A DNA stretch of 64,000 nucleotides, from NCBI RefSeq assembly GCF_012277275.1, contig NZ_CP051155.1, positions 186,001 through 250,000 on the forward strand. Direction: 5' to 3'. The notes below the pieces were generated by a model. It saw only the letters and a list, made by a program, of their open reading frames with translations, did no database searches and had not been told where the DNA came from. Positions within the stretch are counted from its first letter, which is position 1; every line of letters starts with the position of its first letter. Origin of the DNA: Gephyromycinifex aptenodytis (GTDB lineage: Bacteria; Actinomycetota; Actinomycetes; Actinomycetales; Dermatophilaceae). Shown one piece after another: positions 42,424 through 51,945 of the stretch. The translations under genes and the position numbers were made by a program.

Positions 42424-45135
42424 ATGGCCGAAGACGCACCCATCGAGCCCGAGTCGACTGCTACCGAAGAGGGCCTCCCCGCGAACTATCCGGTGGAATG
42501 GGAGGCCGATGTCGTCTTGCGTGACGGCTCGGTGGCACATGTGCGCCCCATCACTCCCAGCGATACCGAGGGCATTCACAAATTCCATAGCGGCCAATCG
42601 GATGAGTCCATCTACCTGCGCTTCTTCGCACCCATCAAGCGACTCTCCGACAAGGACGCCTACCGCTTCACCCACGTCGACTACGACCAGCGGGCTGCGC
42701 TGGTGGCGACCATCCGCGGGGAGATCATCGGGATCGCCCGCTACGACCGCCTCCACGATGAGAGCACCGCCGAGGTGGCCTTCAACATCTCTGACCACTT
42801 CCAGGGCAAGGGTGTGGGGTCGGTGCTGTTGGAGCATTTGGCCGCTATCGCCTCCGACGCCGGAGTGCGCAAGTTCGTCGCTGATGTGTTGCCGCAGAAC
42901 CGCAAGATGATGTCGGTATTCGTCGACGCCGGGTATGAGGTGCGCCATCACTTCGACGACGGGGTGATCGCCGTCGAGTTCACCATCGAGCCCACCGAGA
43001 AGGCCAAGGCCGTACAGCTGGCTCGGGAGCACCGCGCCGAGGCCCAGAGCATGTCGGCCGTGCTGACTCCGTCCTCGGTGGCGGTCGTGGGTGTCAGCCG
43101 TCGTCCGGACGCCATCGGCTCGCTCGTCCTGGACAACCTGCTGGACGGCGGGTTCACCGGCTCGGTTCACATCGTCAATACCGAGGCCGACGTGGTGCGC
43201 GGCCTGACCGCCCACTCCAAGGTCAGCGACATCGAGGGCGGGGTCGACATGGCGATCATCGCCGTACCGGCGGCCGGGGTCTTGGACGTGGTCGATGACT
43301 GTGCCCAAGCCGGGGTGCGCACCCTGGTGGTGGTGTCCTCCGGGTTCGCTGAGGCAGGGCCGGAAGGGGAGGAGCGACAAGCCGAACTTCTGCGACGCGC
43401 CCGCGAGAACGGCATGCGGGTGCTGGGCCCGAACTCCTTCGGGCTGTTGAACAACCACGAGGACGTTCGCCTCAACGCAACCATCTCCCGGGCGCTGCCG
43501 CGACCCGGAACCTTGGGCATCTTCGCTCAGAGCGGCGGCCTGGGCGTCGGGCTGCTCAGCTCGCTGAGGCGACGCGGACTCGGGGTGTCCACTTTCGCCT
43601 CCGCCGGCAACCGGGTCGACGTCTCCGGCAACGACCTCATGCAGTACTTCATCGATGACGACGCCACCACCGCGGTGGGTCTCTACTTGGAATCGGTCGG
43701 CAACGCCCGCAAATTCTCCCGCATCGCCCGTCAACTCTCGCTGCGCAAACCGGTGATCTGCGTCAAGACCGGCACCGCAGGTACCGTCCCACCCGGCCAT
43801 CGAGCCCGCGCAACCCGGGTGGATCCCGCGGCCTTCAACTCCATGCTCGAGCAGGCCGGTGTCATTCGCGCCCGTAACATCCACGAACTGGTCGACATCG
43901 CCGAACTCATCACTCAGCAGCCCTTGCCCGTCGGCAACAGGCTGGCGGTCGTCGGCAACTCCGGCGGTCTGAACTCGATCGTGGTCGACGCGGCCCTCAA
44001 GGCAGGCTTGGCGGTGACACACGGCCCAGTCGGATTGCCGATCGGGGTTGGTGTTTCCGACATCGTCGCGGCAGTGGAGGAAGCCTTCTGCGACCCCGAA
44101 GTGGACAGCGTGCTCGTGTGTTTGATCCCGCCGCTGGGTTCCAGCGACGAAATGGTGGCACGGGCTCTGGCGCACACCGTATGGCGGACGAACAAGCCGT
44201 GCCTGGCCACCTTCATGGGCTTGCGCGACGTGCGCACGACCATGCAACAGTCCGGTCAGCCGGTCGGCGAGCAGGGGCAACGCCACATCGTCCCGGTATT
44301 CGAGACGCCGCTGGACGGTGTGACCGCTTTGGCAGCGGTGACCCGTTACGTCGCCTGGCGCGAGCGTGAGCACGGTGTGACCCAGCGCCCGGAGGGGGTC
44401 AACCGGGGCGTGGTTCGGCGCATCATCGAGCGCGTCCTGGCCGAGCACCCGCAAGGCCGAGACCTGAGCCCGGAGGAGGCCGCGACGCTGTTGGCGGCGT
44501 ACGGGATCCACGTCTGGCCGACCATCCCGGCGCCCACGGCGGAAGACGCGGTCGCCGCTGCTGAGCAGCTCGGCTATCCGGTAGTGGTGAAATCCATGCG
44601 GGAAGGTCTGCGTGGTCGTCCCGGAAGTGGCGGGGTTCGCGGAGATCTGCACACCCCCGCCAGCGTGCAAGAAGCCCACCGGGCCCTCGTGGAGCGCCTC
44701 GGCGCGGACCAGGACCCGCAACTCGTGGTCCAACAGATGGCCACCCCGGGAATCGCGACCCTGCTGCGCTCGGTTGAGGACCCACTATTCGGCCCGGTGG
44801 TCAGCTTCGGTCTGTCCGGGCCCCCCGCCGACCTGTTGGGCGACCTGGCCCACCGCATCCCGCCGCTGACTGATGTCGACGCCCGCGACCTGGTGACCGC
44901 ACCCGCGGCGGCGCCGCTGTTGCACGGTTACCGGGGTCTGCCTGCAGTCGATCGGGAAGCACTCGAAGAGATCGTGCTGCGCGTCTCACAATTGGCGGAC
45001 GACCACCCGGAGATCGCCAAGCTGGAACTGGACCCGCTCAACGCGCACCCCCGCGGGGTCGATGTATTGGGGGTCAGCATCCAATTGGCGCCCGCCGACG
45101 CGCGGACCGATGTCGGGCGCCGTTCCCTGCGCTGA
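42424..45135 (+). CDS. Pat-like GNAT acetyltransferase fused to NDP-forming acyl-CoA synthetase
   Basis: 903 aa from ATG 42424 (ATG 42409 is also possible). Domains in order: GNAT N-acetyltransferase (about 30-190; acetyl-CoA motif FQGKGVGSVLLEHLAAIA), a CoA-binding Rossmann domain (about 210-310, SVAVVGVSRRPDAIGSLV), succinyl-CoA-ligase-like domains (310-640, FAQSGGLGVGLLSSL), and an ATP-grasp domain (670-890, AAYGIHVWPTI...GYPVVVKSM). Proteins of this layout acetylate lysines of acyl-CoA synthetases, such as Acs, and so control acetate/propionate use. The ATP-grasp site looks complete but was not checked residue by residue. Confidence 0.9.
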   Translation: MAEDAPIEPESTATEEGLPANYPVEWEADVVLRDGSVAHVRPITPSDTEGIHKFHSGQSDESIYLRFFAPIKRLSDKDAYRFTHVDYDQRAALVATIRGEIIGIARYDRLHDESTAEVAFNISDHFQGKGVGSVLLEHLAAIASDAGVRKFVADVLPQNRKMMSVFVDAGYEVRHHFDDGVIAVEFTIEPTEKAKAVQLAREHRAEAQSMSAVLTPSSVAVVGVSRRPDAIGSLVLDNLLDGGFTGSVHIVNTEADVVRGLTAHSKVSDIEGGVDMAIIAVPAAGVLDVVDDCAQAGVRTLVVVSSGFAEAGPEGEERQAELLRRARENGMRVLGPNSFGLLNNHEDVRLNATISRALPRPGTLGIFAQSGGLGVGLLSSLRRRGLGVSTFASAGNRVDVSGNDLMQYFIDDDATTAVGLYLESVGNARKFSRIARQLSLRKPVICVKTGTAGTVPPGHRARATRVDPAAFNSMLEQAGVIRARNIHELVDIAELITQQPLPVGNRLAVVGNSGGLNSIVVDAALKAGLAVTHGPVGLPIGVGVSDIVAAVEEAFCDPEVDSVLVCLIPPLGSSDEMVARALAHTVWRTNKPCLATFMGLRDVRTTMQQSGQPVGEQGQRHIVPVFETPLDGVTALAAVTRYVAWREREHGVTQRPEGVNRGVVRRIIERVLAEHPQGRDLSPEEAATLLAAYGIHVWPTIPAPTAEDAVAAAEQLGYPVVVKSMREGLRGRPGSGGVRGDLHTPASVQEAHRALVERLGADQDPQLVVQQMATPGIATLLRSVEDPLFGPVVSFGLSGPPADLLGDLAHRIPPLTDVDARDLVTAPAAAPLLHGYRGLPAVDREALEEIVLRVSQLADDHPEIAKLELDPLNAHPRGVDVLGVSIQLAPADARTDVGRRSLR

Positions 45136-45154
45136 GACGGGGGACACTAGGAGC

Positions 45155-45751
45155 ATGAGTCCCTTCTCTCGACCCGGCTCCGCGGGTTCACACCCTCTGC
45201 CTGCGGCCCTCACCCGTGACATCGAGCGCGCCGGGTATTACCCGGGGTTGGTTCGGGATGTCGTCAGTACCGCACTGGCCGGTGACGAAGTCATCTCCTT
45301 CCTCGTTCACCAGGAGACCACCTTCGATCACGACACCGTGCGTCGTCACGTGACGGTGCTCGTCCTGACCCCGACCAGGCTGGTCGTCGCGCACGCGGAC
45401 GACCACAGCGGGGAAGGCACTCCGGTTGCCACGGCCACCGCCACCACCGAGAGCGTCCCGCTGTCGGGGGTGCGTGGGGTCATGCTCACCCACGTGGTGG
45501 CCGATCCGGCTCACTATCGCCCTGGGGCCCTGGGCCAAGAGCTCACCGTGACCATCGGTTGGGGTTCGGTCAGCCGGGTCGACGTGTTGCCTGCCACCTG
45601 CGGTGATCCGCAGTGCGACGCCGACCACGGGTATGAAGGCACGATCACCGCCGACGACATCAGCGTCCGGGTCAGCTCCGTGGCAGATGGCGACCAAGCG
45701 CTCACCCAGGCGCTGGCCTTCGCACACGCGCTGCAGAGCGCGACGGCATGA
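45155..45751 (+). CDS. DUF5998 family protein
   Basis: 198 aa from the ATG behind TAGGAGC. Family-like features: LTRDIERAGYYPGLVRDVVSTALAGDEV, a segment VLVLTPTRLVVAHADDH, and GYEGTITADDISVRVSSVADG at the C-terminus. A soluble protein of unknown function, found in actinobacteria beside the phosphodiesterase that follows here with a 4-nt ATGA overlap. Confidence 0.8.
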   Translation: MSPFSRPGSAGSHPLPAALTRDIERAGYYPGLVRDVVSTALAGDEVISFLVHQETTFDHDTVRRHVTVLVLTPTRLVVAHADDHSGEGTPVATATATTESVPLSGVRGVMLTHVVADPAHYRPGALGQELTVTIGWGSVSRVDVLPATCGDPQCDADHGYEGTITADDISVRVSSVADGDQALTQALAFAHALQSATA

Positions 45752-46878
45752 CCCAGCCCCCAGCGGCGCCCGCCTACGAGCAGGGCACGCTGGCGAACGT
45801 GTTGCCCTCCATCGCCGCGGCGCTGGGGGTCGGCGGTATGCCCAACACCTTCGGGATACCGCCGGCTCGTCGCGCTGTGGTCGTCCTGGTCGACGGGCTG
45901 GGAGATGTGCTGTTGTCGCGACGCAGCGGACACGCCCCGTTCCTGCGCAACCTCGATCGGCGCCGCATCGTGTGCGGGTTCCCCTCCACAACCGCAACCA
46001 GCATGGGCAGCTTCGGTACCGGGCTGCTGCCCGGAACGCACGGGTTGGTGGGCTACACAGTGCTCGTCCCCGGCGCCGACCGGGTGCTGAACGAACTGAG
46101 CTGGGAGGACGGCCCCGACCCCCACACCTGGCAGCCGAACCAGACCGTGTTTGAACGTGCCGAACGCGACGGGGTCGCCGTGACCCGGATCGGACCGGGC
46201 TACTTCGATGGTTCAGGCCTGACGATGGCGGCCCTGCGCGGCGGCCGGTTCACGGCAGCGCGCTCGCTACCGGACCGGGTCGATGCCACCCTGGCGGCGC
46301 TGCGGGCCGATCGCCGGTCACTGGTCTATCTGTACTGGGGCGACATCGACAAGCTGGGGCACGAGCATGGCTGCGACTCCTGGCAGTGGAGCGCCGAACT
46401 GGAGTCCGTGGACGCTGCGATACGCCGGCTTGTGGAGTCCGTCCCTGCGGACACCGCAGTGGTGCTGACCGCCGACCACGGGATGGTCGACATCCCCCAG
46501 GACGCGCGGATCGATCTAGCGCACGACCCGGAGCTGGCCGCGGGGGTGCGTCACGTGGCCGGCGAGGCACGGGGGCTGCAACTGCATTGCGAAACCGGCG
46601 CCCATGCGGACGTGCTCGCGACCTGGCGGGACCGGCTGGGGGAGAGCGCCTGGGTGCTCAGTCGCCAGGAGGCCGAATCCGCGCGGCTGTTCGGTCTGGT
46701 CGAGCCCGCCGTTCGGGACCGCATCGGGGATGTGCTGGTCGTCATGCGGGAGCGCGTCGCGGTGGTCGATTCGCGCACCCAACGCCCCGAACTGCTGCGC
46801 CTGATCGGTCAGCACGGGGCGCTTACCGAGGACGAGCTCGCCATCCCGCTCATCGTGGTGCCGCCTCGGAACAGCTGA
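45748..46878 (+). CDS. Alkaline phosphatase superfamily nucleotide pyrophosphatase/phosphodiesterase
   Basis: 376 aa. Metal and nucleophile sites of type I phosphodiesterases: VVVLVDGLGDVLL (first Asp), FPSTTATSMGSFGTGLLPGTHGLVGY (Thr nucleophile near residue 83), YWGDIDKLGHEHG and VLTADHGMVDIP. No signal peptide, so cytosolic. The natural substrate is unknown. Operon with DUF5998 (ATGA overlap); the convergent sepH lies behind a strong hairpin. Confidence 0.88.
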   Translation: MTQPPAAPAYEQGTLANVLPSIAAALGVGGMPNTFGIPPARRAVVVLVDGLGDVLLSRRSGHAPFLRNLDRRRIVCGFPSTTATSMGSFGTGLLPGTHGLVGYTVLVPGADRVLNELSWEDGPDPHTWQPNQTVFERAERDGVAVTRIGPGYFDGSGLTMAALRGGRFTAARSLPDRVDATLAALRADRRSLVYLYWGDIDKLGHEHGCDSWQWSAELESVDAAIRRLVESVPADTAVVLTADHGMVDIPQDARIDLAHDPELAAGVRHVAGEARGLQLHCETGAHADVLATWRDRLGESAWVLSRQEAESARLFGLVEPAVRDRIGDVLVVMRERVAVVDSRTQRPELLRLIGQHGALTEDELAIPLIVVPPRNS

Positions 46879-46908
46879 CTTCCTCACCGGTTGCAGCGCC
46901 CACGGCGA

Positions 46909-46943
46909 GTTCGGCCCCCTTGCCGGTGGCGAGGGGGCCGAAC
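46909..46943. terminator. Bidirectional terminator between phosphodiesterase and sepH
   Basis: A perfect 12-bp stem, GTTCGGCCCCCT (46909-46920) with AGGGGGCCGAAC (46932-46943), and an 11-nt loop. It lies 31 bp from one stop and 25 bp from the convergent one. Confidence 0.7.
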
Positions 46944-46967
46944 ATCGCTTCGAGTAAGCCTGGTGGG

Positions 46968-48860
46968 CTAGTCCTCGGTGCCAGGCTTGGTACCGAACAT
47001 GATGTCGTCCCAGGCCGGGACGCTGGCCCGGCGGGCCCGGCTGCGCTTGGGGCGCGGTTGAGGCGGGGCCTGCTCGCTCGCCTGGTCGTCCTCGCCCGGA
47101 TCGGTTGCCGGGTTCGGCGGGGTGGCTGCGGGTTGCGCAGGCTGGTCGGCCTGCGACTCATCGGGTTTCTGCTCCTGGCGGGGGCGCCGTGACGGCGCCG
47201 GGGCCCTGGGCGCGGGTGCAGGGGCAGATTGAGAGCTGACCTCAGGATCGGAGCCGGCTACCTCCGCGCTAGCTGCCTGGGTGGGCTGGCTCTGCGCAGC
47301 GGGGGCGTCGCCGCCCTCGACCATGATCGGTGCCGCCGGGGCCGGGGTCGTCGTGGGAGCCTTTGCCCGCCGGTTGCGTTGGCTGCGTTTGCGTCCGCGC
47401 CCTTGCCGCGGGGCTGTCTGCTGCGGGTCCGGAACATCCTGCGTCGACGGGTTCGCCGCCTCGGAGTCTTCGGTGGGCGCGGATTCGGGGCTGGGGGCCT
47501 CGGACTCCTGGGACGGTTCCGGTGCAGGGGAGGGCTCGTCGACCGGCCGCGCAGCCTCGGCGGGCTGCTCATGCTCGGTCAACAGCGGGGGCGTGCCTTC
47601 CTCGACCGGGGTAGGTGCCGGTTCGTTCTGCTCCGCCGCAGCCGCGGAGGGGGCTTCGGGCTCGGACTCTACGGAACCTGCCTCAGCACCCTCCTCGATC
47701 TCAGGAGCTTCGCGAGTCTCAGCGCCAGCCTCGGTCCCAGCAGGCTGTTCGTGCTGAGCGTCACGATCGGGCACCTGCGCCGGCTTCGCCGGGTCGGTGC
47801 TGAGGCTCAGCGTGCCACCGGCCGGTTGTGCACCGGGCTCCTGGCGTTCGTTGCCGGGCAGTGCAGGCTCGGGTCGGCTGGCCTCTTCCAGGGGGAACAG
47901 CGGCTCGTCCATCAGCGCCGACTCGGGAGCTGCGGCGGCATCTCCTGGGCCACGTGAGGTGGTGTCTTGGAACGAGGCCGGCGCGGCGGTGGGATTGGCC
48001 TCTGCGAGGTGTGCGGCGCTGCCGGCCGTGTCCCGCTCGCGCGGCTGATCCGCCCTCGGGGCCAGGTCAGCGTCATCCAACATGCGCGGGGTCGTGGTGG
48101 TCGGCGCCGAGGCGACCCGGCGCGGTCCACCACGACGGGTGCGCACCCGGGAGTGCTCGCGCATCGAGGACATCAGGTCGCTGTCCGGGTCATGCAGAGC
48201 AGGCGGTGCTGCAGCGGTGGGCCGCTGCGCAGGAACTTGTTCAGGCTCTTCGTGGCGGCGCTGCGTCACCAGGTCAAGAGCCTGGTCAGCCTCGTCTTCG
48301 CTGAGCGCTCGGGCGGGCGCGTCCAGGGCCCGCAGCGTCATCGAACTCTTGGTGAAGTGCCACGAGGCGACGTGTTGGCGCCCACCCAGGCTCCAGTGCA
48401 ACTCCACTGTCCAGTGGCCGTCTTCGTCGCGGCGGGAATCCCAGAAGATGCCTTCCACGTCCACGCCCTGGGCGGAAAGCCGCCGTTCCACCCGGTCGCG
48501 CAGGATCGGCGCGCCGCTGGCGATGCCCCGCGGGCGGAGTCGAGCTCCGGTAGCGATCTGGGCGATGTGCTCGCGCTCAGCCAGGATCGGTCCCTCATAC
48601 CGGCGGACCTTCTCCACCGACCAGCCGGCTCGCTGCGCGGCCTCTTCGGCGCTGGCACCGGCGCGGATCATCGCCTGCACCTCCACCGGCCCGACCGGGC
48701 CGTGTGGCACCCGGAGCCCCTCAGGGTGGGCGGCCTGGAAGCGAATGGCTGAGCGCAACGTGTCATCGATGGTCAGCCGATACTCCTCCTGCCCATCAGC
48801 CGAGGCGAGGACAAGGTAATCGCCGTCCTCGTGGACGCCGACGAGCTGCAGTTCTTGCAT
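46968..48860 (-). CDS. sepH: Septation protein SepH (DUF3071)
   Basis: 630 aa from ATG 48860 behind AGAAGG; the frame is open far upstream only because of high GC. The conserved N-terminal DUF3071 domain begins MQELQLVGVHEDGDYLVL, with a helix-turn-helix-like region near residues 55-85 (VEVQAMIRAGASAEEAAQRAG). SepH binds FtsZ and promotes Z-ring assembly in actinobacteria. Residues ~220-600 are a long Pro/Ala/Glu/Gln-rich disordered linker, and the C-terminus is short and basic to acidic (RARRASVPAWDDIMFGTKP), where a conserved end motif binds FtsZ in relatives. Confidence 0.92.
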   Translation of the reverse strand: MQELQLVGVHEDGDYLVLASADGQEEYRLTIDDTLRSAIRFQAAHPEGLRVPHGPVGPVEVQAMIRAGASAEEAAQRAGWSVEKVRRYEGPILAEREHIAQIATGARLRPRGIASGAPILRDRVERRLSAQGVDVEGIFWDSRRDEDGHWTVELHWSLGGRQHVASWHFTKSSMTLRALDAPARALSEDEADQALDLVTQRRHEEPEQVPAQRPTAAAPPALHDPDSDLMSSMREHSRVRTRRGGPRRVASAPTTTTPRMLDDADLAPRADQPRERDTAGSAAHLAEANPTAAPASFQDTTSRGPGDAAAAPESALMDEPLFPLEEASRPEPALPGNERQEPGAQPAGGTLSLSTDPAKPAQVPDRDAQHEQPAGTEAGAETREAPEIEEGAEAGSVESEPEAPSAAAAEQNEPAPTPVEEGTPPLLTEHEQPAEAARPVDEPSPAPEPSQESEAPSPESAPTEDSEAANPSTQDVPDPQQTAPRQGRGRKRSQRNRRAKAPTTTPAPAAPIMVEGGDAPAAQSQPTQAASAEVAGSDPEVSSQSAPAPAPRAPAPSRRPRQEQKPDESQADQPAQPAATPPNPATDPGEDDQASEQAPPQPRPKRSRARRASVPAWDDIMFGTKPGTED

Positions 48861-49052
48861 CAACCTTCTCCGATCAGGCGCGGTGTGCCCTGGACTGTGC
48901 CACCTGCAGAATGCGTGCGGATAGCGGGCACGGCAGTGGGACGCTCGGCGGCCCCCCCGCCTGGCCCGACCAAACCCGGGGCCCACGGTACCGTGAACCC
49001 GGCGCCGACATGCATCCGTCGGTGTCGGGACCCCAGTAAGTGAAGGACCTTC

Positions 49053-50189
49053 GTGAGCGACCTGCACCCGTATGACGCCCTCCTTCTGCTCTCTTTCGGC
49101 GGCCCGGAGCGCCCCGAAGAGGTCATGCCGTTCCTGCAGCACGTCACCGGCGGCAAGGGGGTTCCCCAGGAGCGACTGGTAGAGGTCGCCCACCACTACG
49201 ACATTCGCGGCGGGCGCAGCCCCATCAACGACGAGAACCGGGCGCTGCTCGCCGGATTGCGGGCAGAGTTCGCACGCCGGGGAGTGAAGATCCCGCTGTT
49301 CTGGGGTAACCGGCACAGCGCGCCGTTCACGACGCAAGCTCTGCGAGAAGCCCACCAGAGCGGTGCGCGCCGCATCCTGACCCTGGTGACCAGCGCCTAC
49401 CCCTCCTATTCGGGATGTCGGCAATACCGCGAAGACCTCGCCGACTCCCTGGCTGAGCTGGCTGCCGAAGGTATCGAGCTCCAGGTCGACAAGCTGCGCC
49501 CCTATGCCGACCACCCGGCCTTCGTCGCGCCCACCGCGCGTCTGGTCCGAAGCGCCGTCACCGACCTGACTCAGCGTGTGGGCTCGGTGCACCTGGCCTT
49601 CGTGACCCACTCGATCCCGGTGAGTATGGCCCAGCACAGCGGGCCCAACGGGGACGACTACCTGCGCCTGCACCGCGAACTCGCAGTCTCGATCGTCGAG
49701 GAACTCGCCCGAACGGGCACCGAGGTGGCGTGGAGTCTGGTGTTCTGCTCCCGTTCGGGACCGCCGCACCAACCCTGGCTCGAACCCGACATCGTCGATC
49801 ACCTGGCAGATCTCGCCGAGGAGGGGATCGAAGGGGTGGTGTGCGCACCGATCGGCTTCGTCGCCGATCACATGGAGGTGGTGCATGACTTGGACACCGA
49901 AGCCGCGCAGACCGCCCGCGAGCTGGGTCTGGTCTTCACCCGCGTGCCGACGGTGCGCGACGACTCACAGTTCGTCGCGGGGCTGGTCGATTTGTGTTTC
50001 GAACGGGCCGCGCAGGCACGAGGCGAGCAGGTGGAGCCCATCACCGTCTCACCGACCGGCGCCGCCCTCCCGGCGCCGTGTGCACCGGGCTGCTGTCCCA
50101 ATCCCCGCGTGAGCCGCCCGGCGGTCTGCGGCAGCGACGACGGTGCGAGCCTGAACCCGCCAACCCAACGCAAGGACGAAAAGTCATGA
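49053..50189 (+). CDS. hemH: Ferrochelatase (coproporphyrin type, CpfC/HemH)
   Basis: 378 aa, GTG start. ALLLLSFGGPERPEEVMPFL at the N-terminus, YDIRGGRSPINDEN, FWGNRHSAPFTTQAL (catalytic His region), VTSAYPSYSGCRQYRE, and CAPIGFVADHMEVVHDLD. The C-terminal extension has clustered cysteines (CAPGCCPNPRVSRPAVCG), the usual [2Fe-2S]-binding tail of actinobacterial ferrochelatases. In Actinobacteria the substrate is normally coproporphyrin III. The stop overlaps the next ATG. Confidence 0.94.
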   Translation: MSDLHPYDALLLLSFGGPERPEEVMPFLQHVTGGKGVPQERLVEVAHHYDIRGGRSPINDENRALLAGLRAEFARRGVKIPLFWGNRHSAPFTTQALREAHQSGARRILTLVTSAYPSYSGCRQYREDLADSLAELAAEGIELQVDKLRPYADHPAFVAPTARLVRSAVTDLTQRVGSVHLAFVTHSIPVSMAQHSGPNGDDYLRLHRELAVSIVEELARTGTEVAWSLVFCSRSGPPHQPWLEPDIVDHLADLAEEGIEGVVCAPIGFVADHMEVVHDLDTEAAQTARELGLVFTRVPTVRDDSQFVAGLVDLCFERAAQARGEQVEPITVSPTGAALPAPCAPGCCPNPRVSRPAVCGSDDGASLNPPTQRKDEKS

Positions 50190-51019
50190 CGCAGCTTTCG
50201 CACGATGAGTTGGTCGAACTGGAACGCATCGCGATCGAATCAGCCCTGGAAGCGGCTGAACTGGTGCGCCAGCGCCCGGACGATCTGGGCATCGAGGTGA
50301 AGTCCAGCCGCACCGACGTGGTCACGTTGGTCGATGCGGCCAGCGAGAAGCTGCTGGTGCAGCGCATCCGCGAGCTGCGCCCCCAGGACGGTTTCTACGG
50401 CGAAGAAGAAGCCGATACCCGCGCCCAGTCCCCGCTCACCTGGGTGTTGGACCCGATCGACGGGACCGTCAACTTCCTGTACGACTACCCCCTGTACGCA
50501 GTCTCAGTCGCCGTCGTCGAGGGCGACCCGCGCATCCCGGGGCAGTGGCGGCCGATCGCCGGTGCGGTGGCGGATGTGCCAGCAGGCAGCGTCTACCACG
50601 CCCGCACCGGCGGCGGTGCCTACCTACGTCGCGACGGGAATGACGAACGCCTCAGCGTCACCGGCTCCAGCGATCTTGGAACCAGCTTGGTCGCCACGGG
50701 TTTCGGTTACGACGCGCAAAAGCGCGGACGCCAGGCGCGGGTACTCATGCACGTTCTGCCGCAGATCCGCGACATACGCCGAGGAGGCTCGGCCGCGCTG
50801 GATCTGTGCCACGTCGCCCAGGGGCGGCTGGACGGGTACTACGAAATGGGCATCAACCCCTGGGACATGGCTGCAGGCTGGCTGGTGCTCACCGAGGCCG
50901 GGGGACTAGCTACCGGCGCGCACGGGGCGCCGCCCTCCAGCGAGTGCGTCATCGCTGCGGGAGCCACCCTGCATCCGGCATTGGCGGAACTGGTGCAGGA
51001 CGGCCTGCAGCATTTCTGA
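50186..51019 (+). CDS. suhB: Inositol monophosphatase family protein (SuhB-like)
   Basis: 277 aa from ATG 50186, overlapping the ferrochelatase stop. Metal-binding signatures: GEEEAD near residue 72, WVLDPIDGTVNFLYDYP near 88, and GINPWDMAAGWLVLTEAGG near 228. It hydrolyses inositol phosphates or related sugar phosphates; 3'-phosphoadenosine phosphatase is a less likely alternative. In mycobacteria the same gene lies next to the DUF4193-dut block, as it does here. Confidence 0.93.
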   Translation: MTQLSHDELVELERIAIESALEAAELVRQRPDDLGIEVKSSRTDVVTLVDAASEKLLVQRIRELRPQDGFYGEEEADTRAQSPLTWVLDPIDGTVNFLYDYPLYAVSVAVVEGDPRIPGQWRPIAGAVADVPAGSVYHARTGGGAYLRRDGNDERLSVTGSSDLGTSLVATGFGYDAQKRGRQARVLMHVLPQIRDIRRGGSAALDLCHVAQGRLDGYYEMGINPWDMAAGWLVLTEAGGLATGAHGAPPSSECVIAAGATLHPALAELVQDGLQHF

Positions 51020-51043
51020 GCCGCACGAGAGTCTCCCAGGACG

Positions 51044-51081
51044 CGAAAACGCCGGTGACCGAGCAGTCACCGGCGTTTTCG
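51044..51081. terminator. Terminator between suhB and a 62-aa gene
   Basis: A perfect 16-bp stem (51044-51059 with 51066-51081; arm starts CGAAAACGCCGGTGAC). The second arm ends GCGTTTTCG, giving a T-run on the plus strand; the other strand has its own (CGAAAA read in reverse), so it suits both convergent genes. Confidence 0.85.
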
Positions 51082-51095
51082 AGCTCTAGCGAAGG

Positions 51096-51284
51096 TCAGG
51101 ACGCCGAAAGGTAGGGCGTCAACTCCGGCAGGTGCAGATCGTGCGCGACCGCTGTCTGCGCCAGCGATTCCAACTCGCCCAGGCGCATGTCCGCCAGGTG
51201 CGGGTCGTCTTCAGCTTCTGCCGCTTGCAAGGACTCGATCGCTTCACGTGCGCGGTCGCGAATGGTGCTTGTGAGTTCGGTCAT
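51096..51284 (-). CDS. Conserved small protein, unknown function
   Basis: 62 aa, acidic. The ATG is preceded by an excellent AGGAGGTGGGTA site, the best argument that it is real. The sequence is mostly helical (DRAREAIESLQAAEAEDDP, RLGELESLAQTA) without Cys or membrane parts. It is convergent with suhB and diverges from the DUF4193 gene. Confidence 0.75.
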   Translation of the reverse strand: MTELTSTIRDRAREAIESLQAAEAEDDPHLADMRLGELESLAQTAVAHDLHLPELTPYLSAS

Positions 51285-51645
51285 TACCCACCTCCTGGGT
51301 TTGTTGATCGGTGTGAACCTCTGACTTCGTTGTCACGGGGCACCCCAGCGTAAGAGCCAAGGCAGCGCGTACCCTCTACCTCACATGGACAACGGGTGAT
51401 GTTCTGGTTTCGGCAACGACATATAGGACGCCTGACCAGTAACAACCGAAAAAACGTGACGTTGGACACACGAACCGCCCCGCTGGGCGGACTGCCTGAT
51501 TCGGGAACGGAGCCTGGCGTGACCTGCAGCCTCCTGATGGTGCACAATCCCCGCGTTGGGCACACAGCCGCACGCTTGTGCGTTGTACGGCCCACAACCG
51601 GTCGTGTCTGGCCGGTTGAGAACCACTGGAGGAGAGACGAGCCGG
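51285..51645. other. Divergent intergenic region before DUF4193 gene
   Basis: 361 bp between two strong ribosome sites. It contains no supported gene, although relatives have the Cei-like or DUF3093 genes near here. Slightly less GC-rich than its surroundings, as expected for paired promoters. Confidence 0.45.
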
Positions 51646-51945
51646 ATGGCGACTGATTACGACGCACCACGCAAGACCGAAGAAGACGAGCTCGGTGAGG
51701 ACTCGATCGAGGAGTTGAAGTCTCGCCGCGTCGATAAATCGGCTTCGAGCGTGGACGTCGACGAGGCCGAGCAGGCAGAGAGCTTCGAGCTGCCTGGTGC
51801 CGACCTCTCGGGCGAGGAATACTCCGTCCGCGTTGTACCCAAACAAGCCGATGAGTTCACCTGCAGCCGCTGCTTCCTCGTGCACCACCGCAGCCAGTTG
51901 GCCAAGGAGGTCGACGGGTTGCCGGTTTGCAGCGAGTGCATATGA
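51646..51945 (+). CDS. DUF4193 zinc-ribbon protein
   Basis: 99 aa from ATG behind [24 protein letters not shown] is the DUF4193 start; the middle is acidic; the C-terminus holds [16 protein letters not shown] and LPVCSECI (two CxxC pairs, zinc ribbon). An essential or near-essential family in mycobacteria, function not settled. The stop overlaps the dut start (ATATGA). Confidence 0.92.
   Translation: MATDYDAPRKTEEDELGEDSIEELKSRRVDKSASSVDVDEAEQAESFELPGADLSGEEYSVRVVPKQADEFTCSRCFLVHHRSQLAKEVDGLPVCSECI

Noticed and set aside
42136-44733. An 865-codon open frame on the minus strand
   Set aside because: It lies fully antisense to the Pat-like gene, whose domains are unmistakable. The protein has no motifs and a His/Asp/Gly-heavy composition typical of high-GC shadows.
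48861-49886. Possible N-terminal extension of SepH
   Set aside because: The conserved protein begins at MQELQLVG behind AGAAGG; the upstream part is antisense to ferrochelatase.
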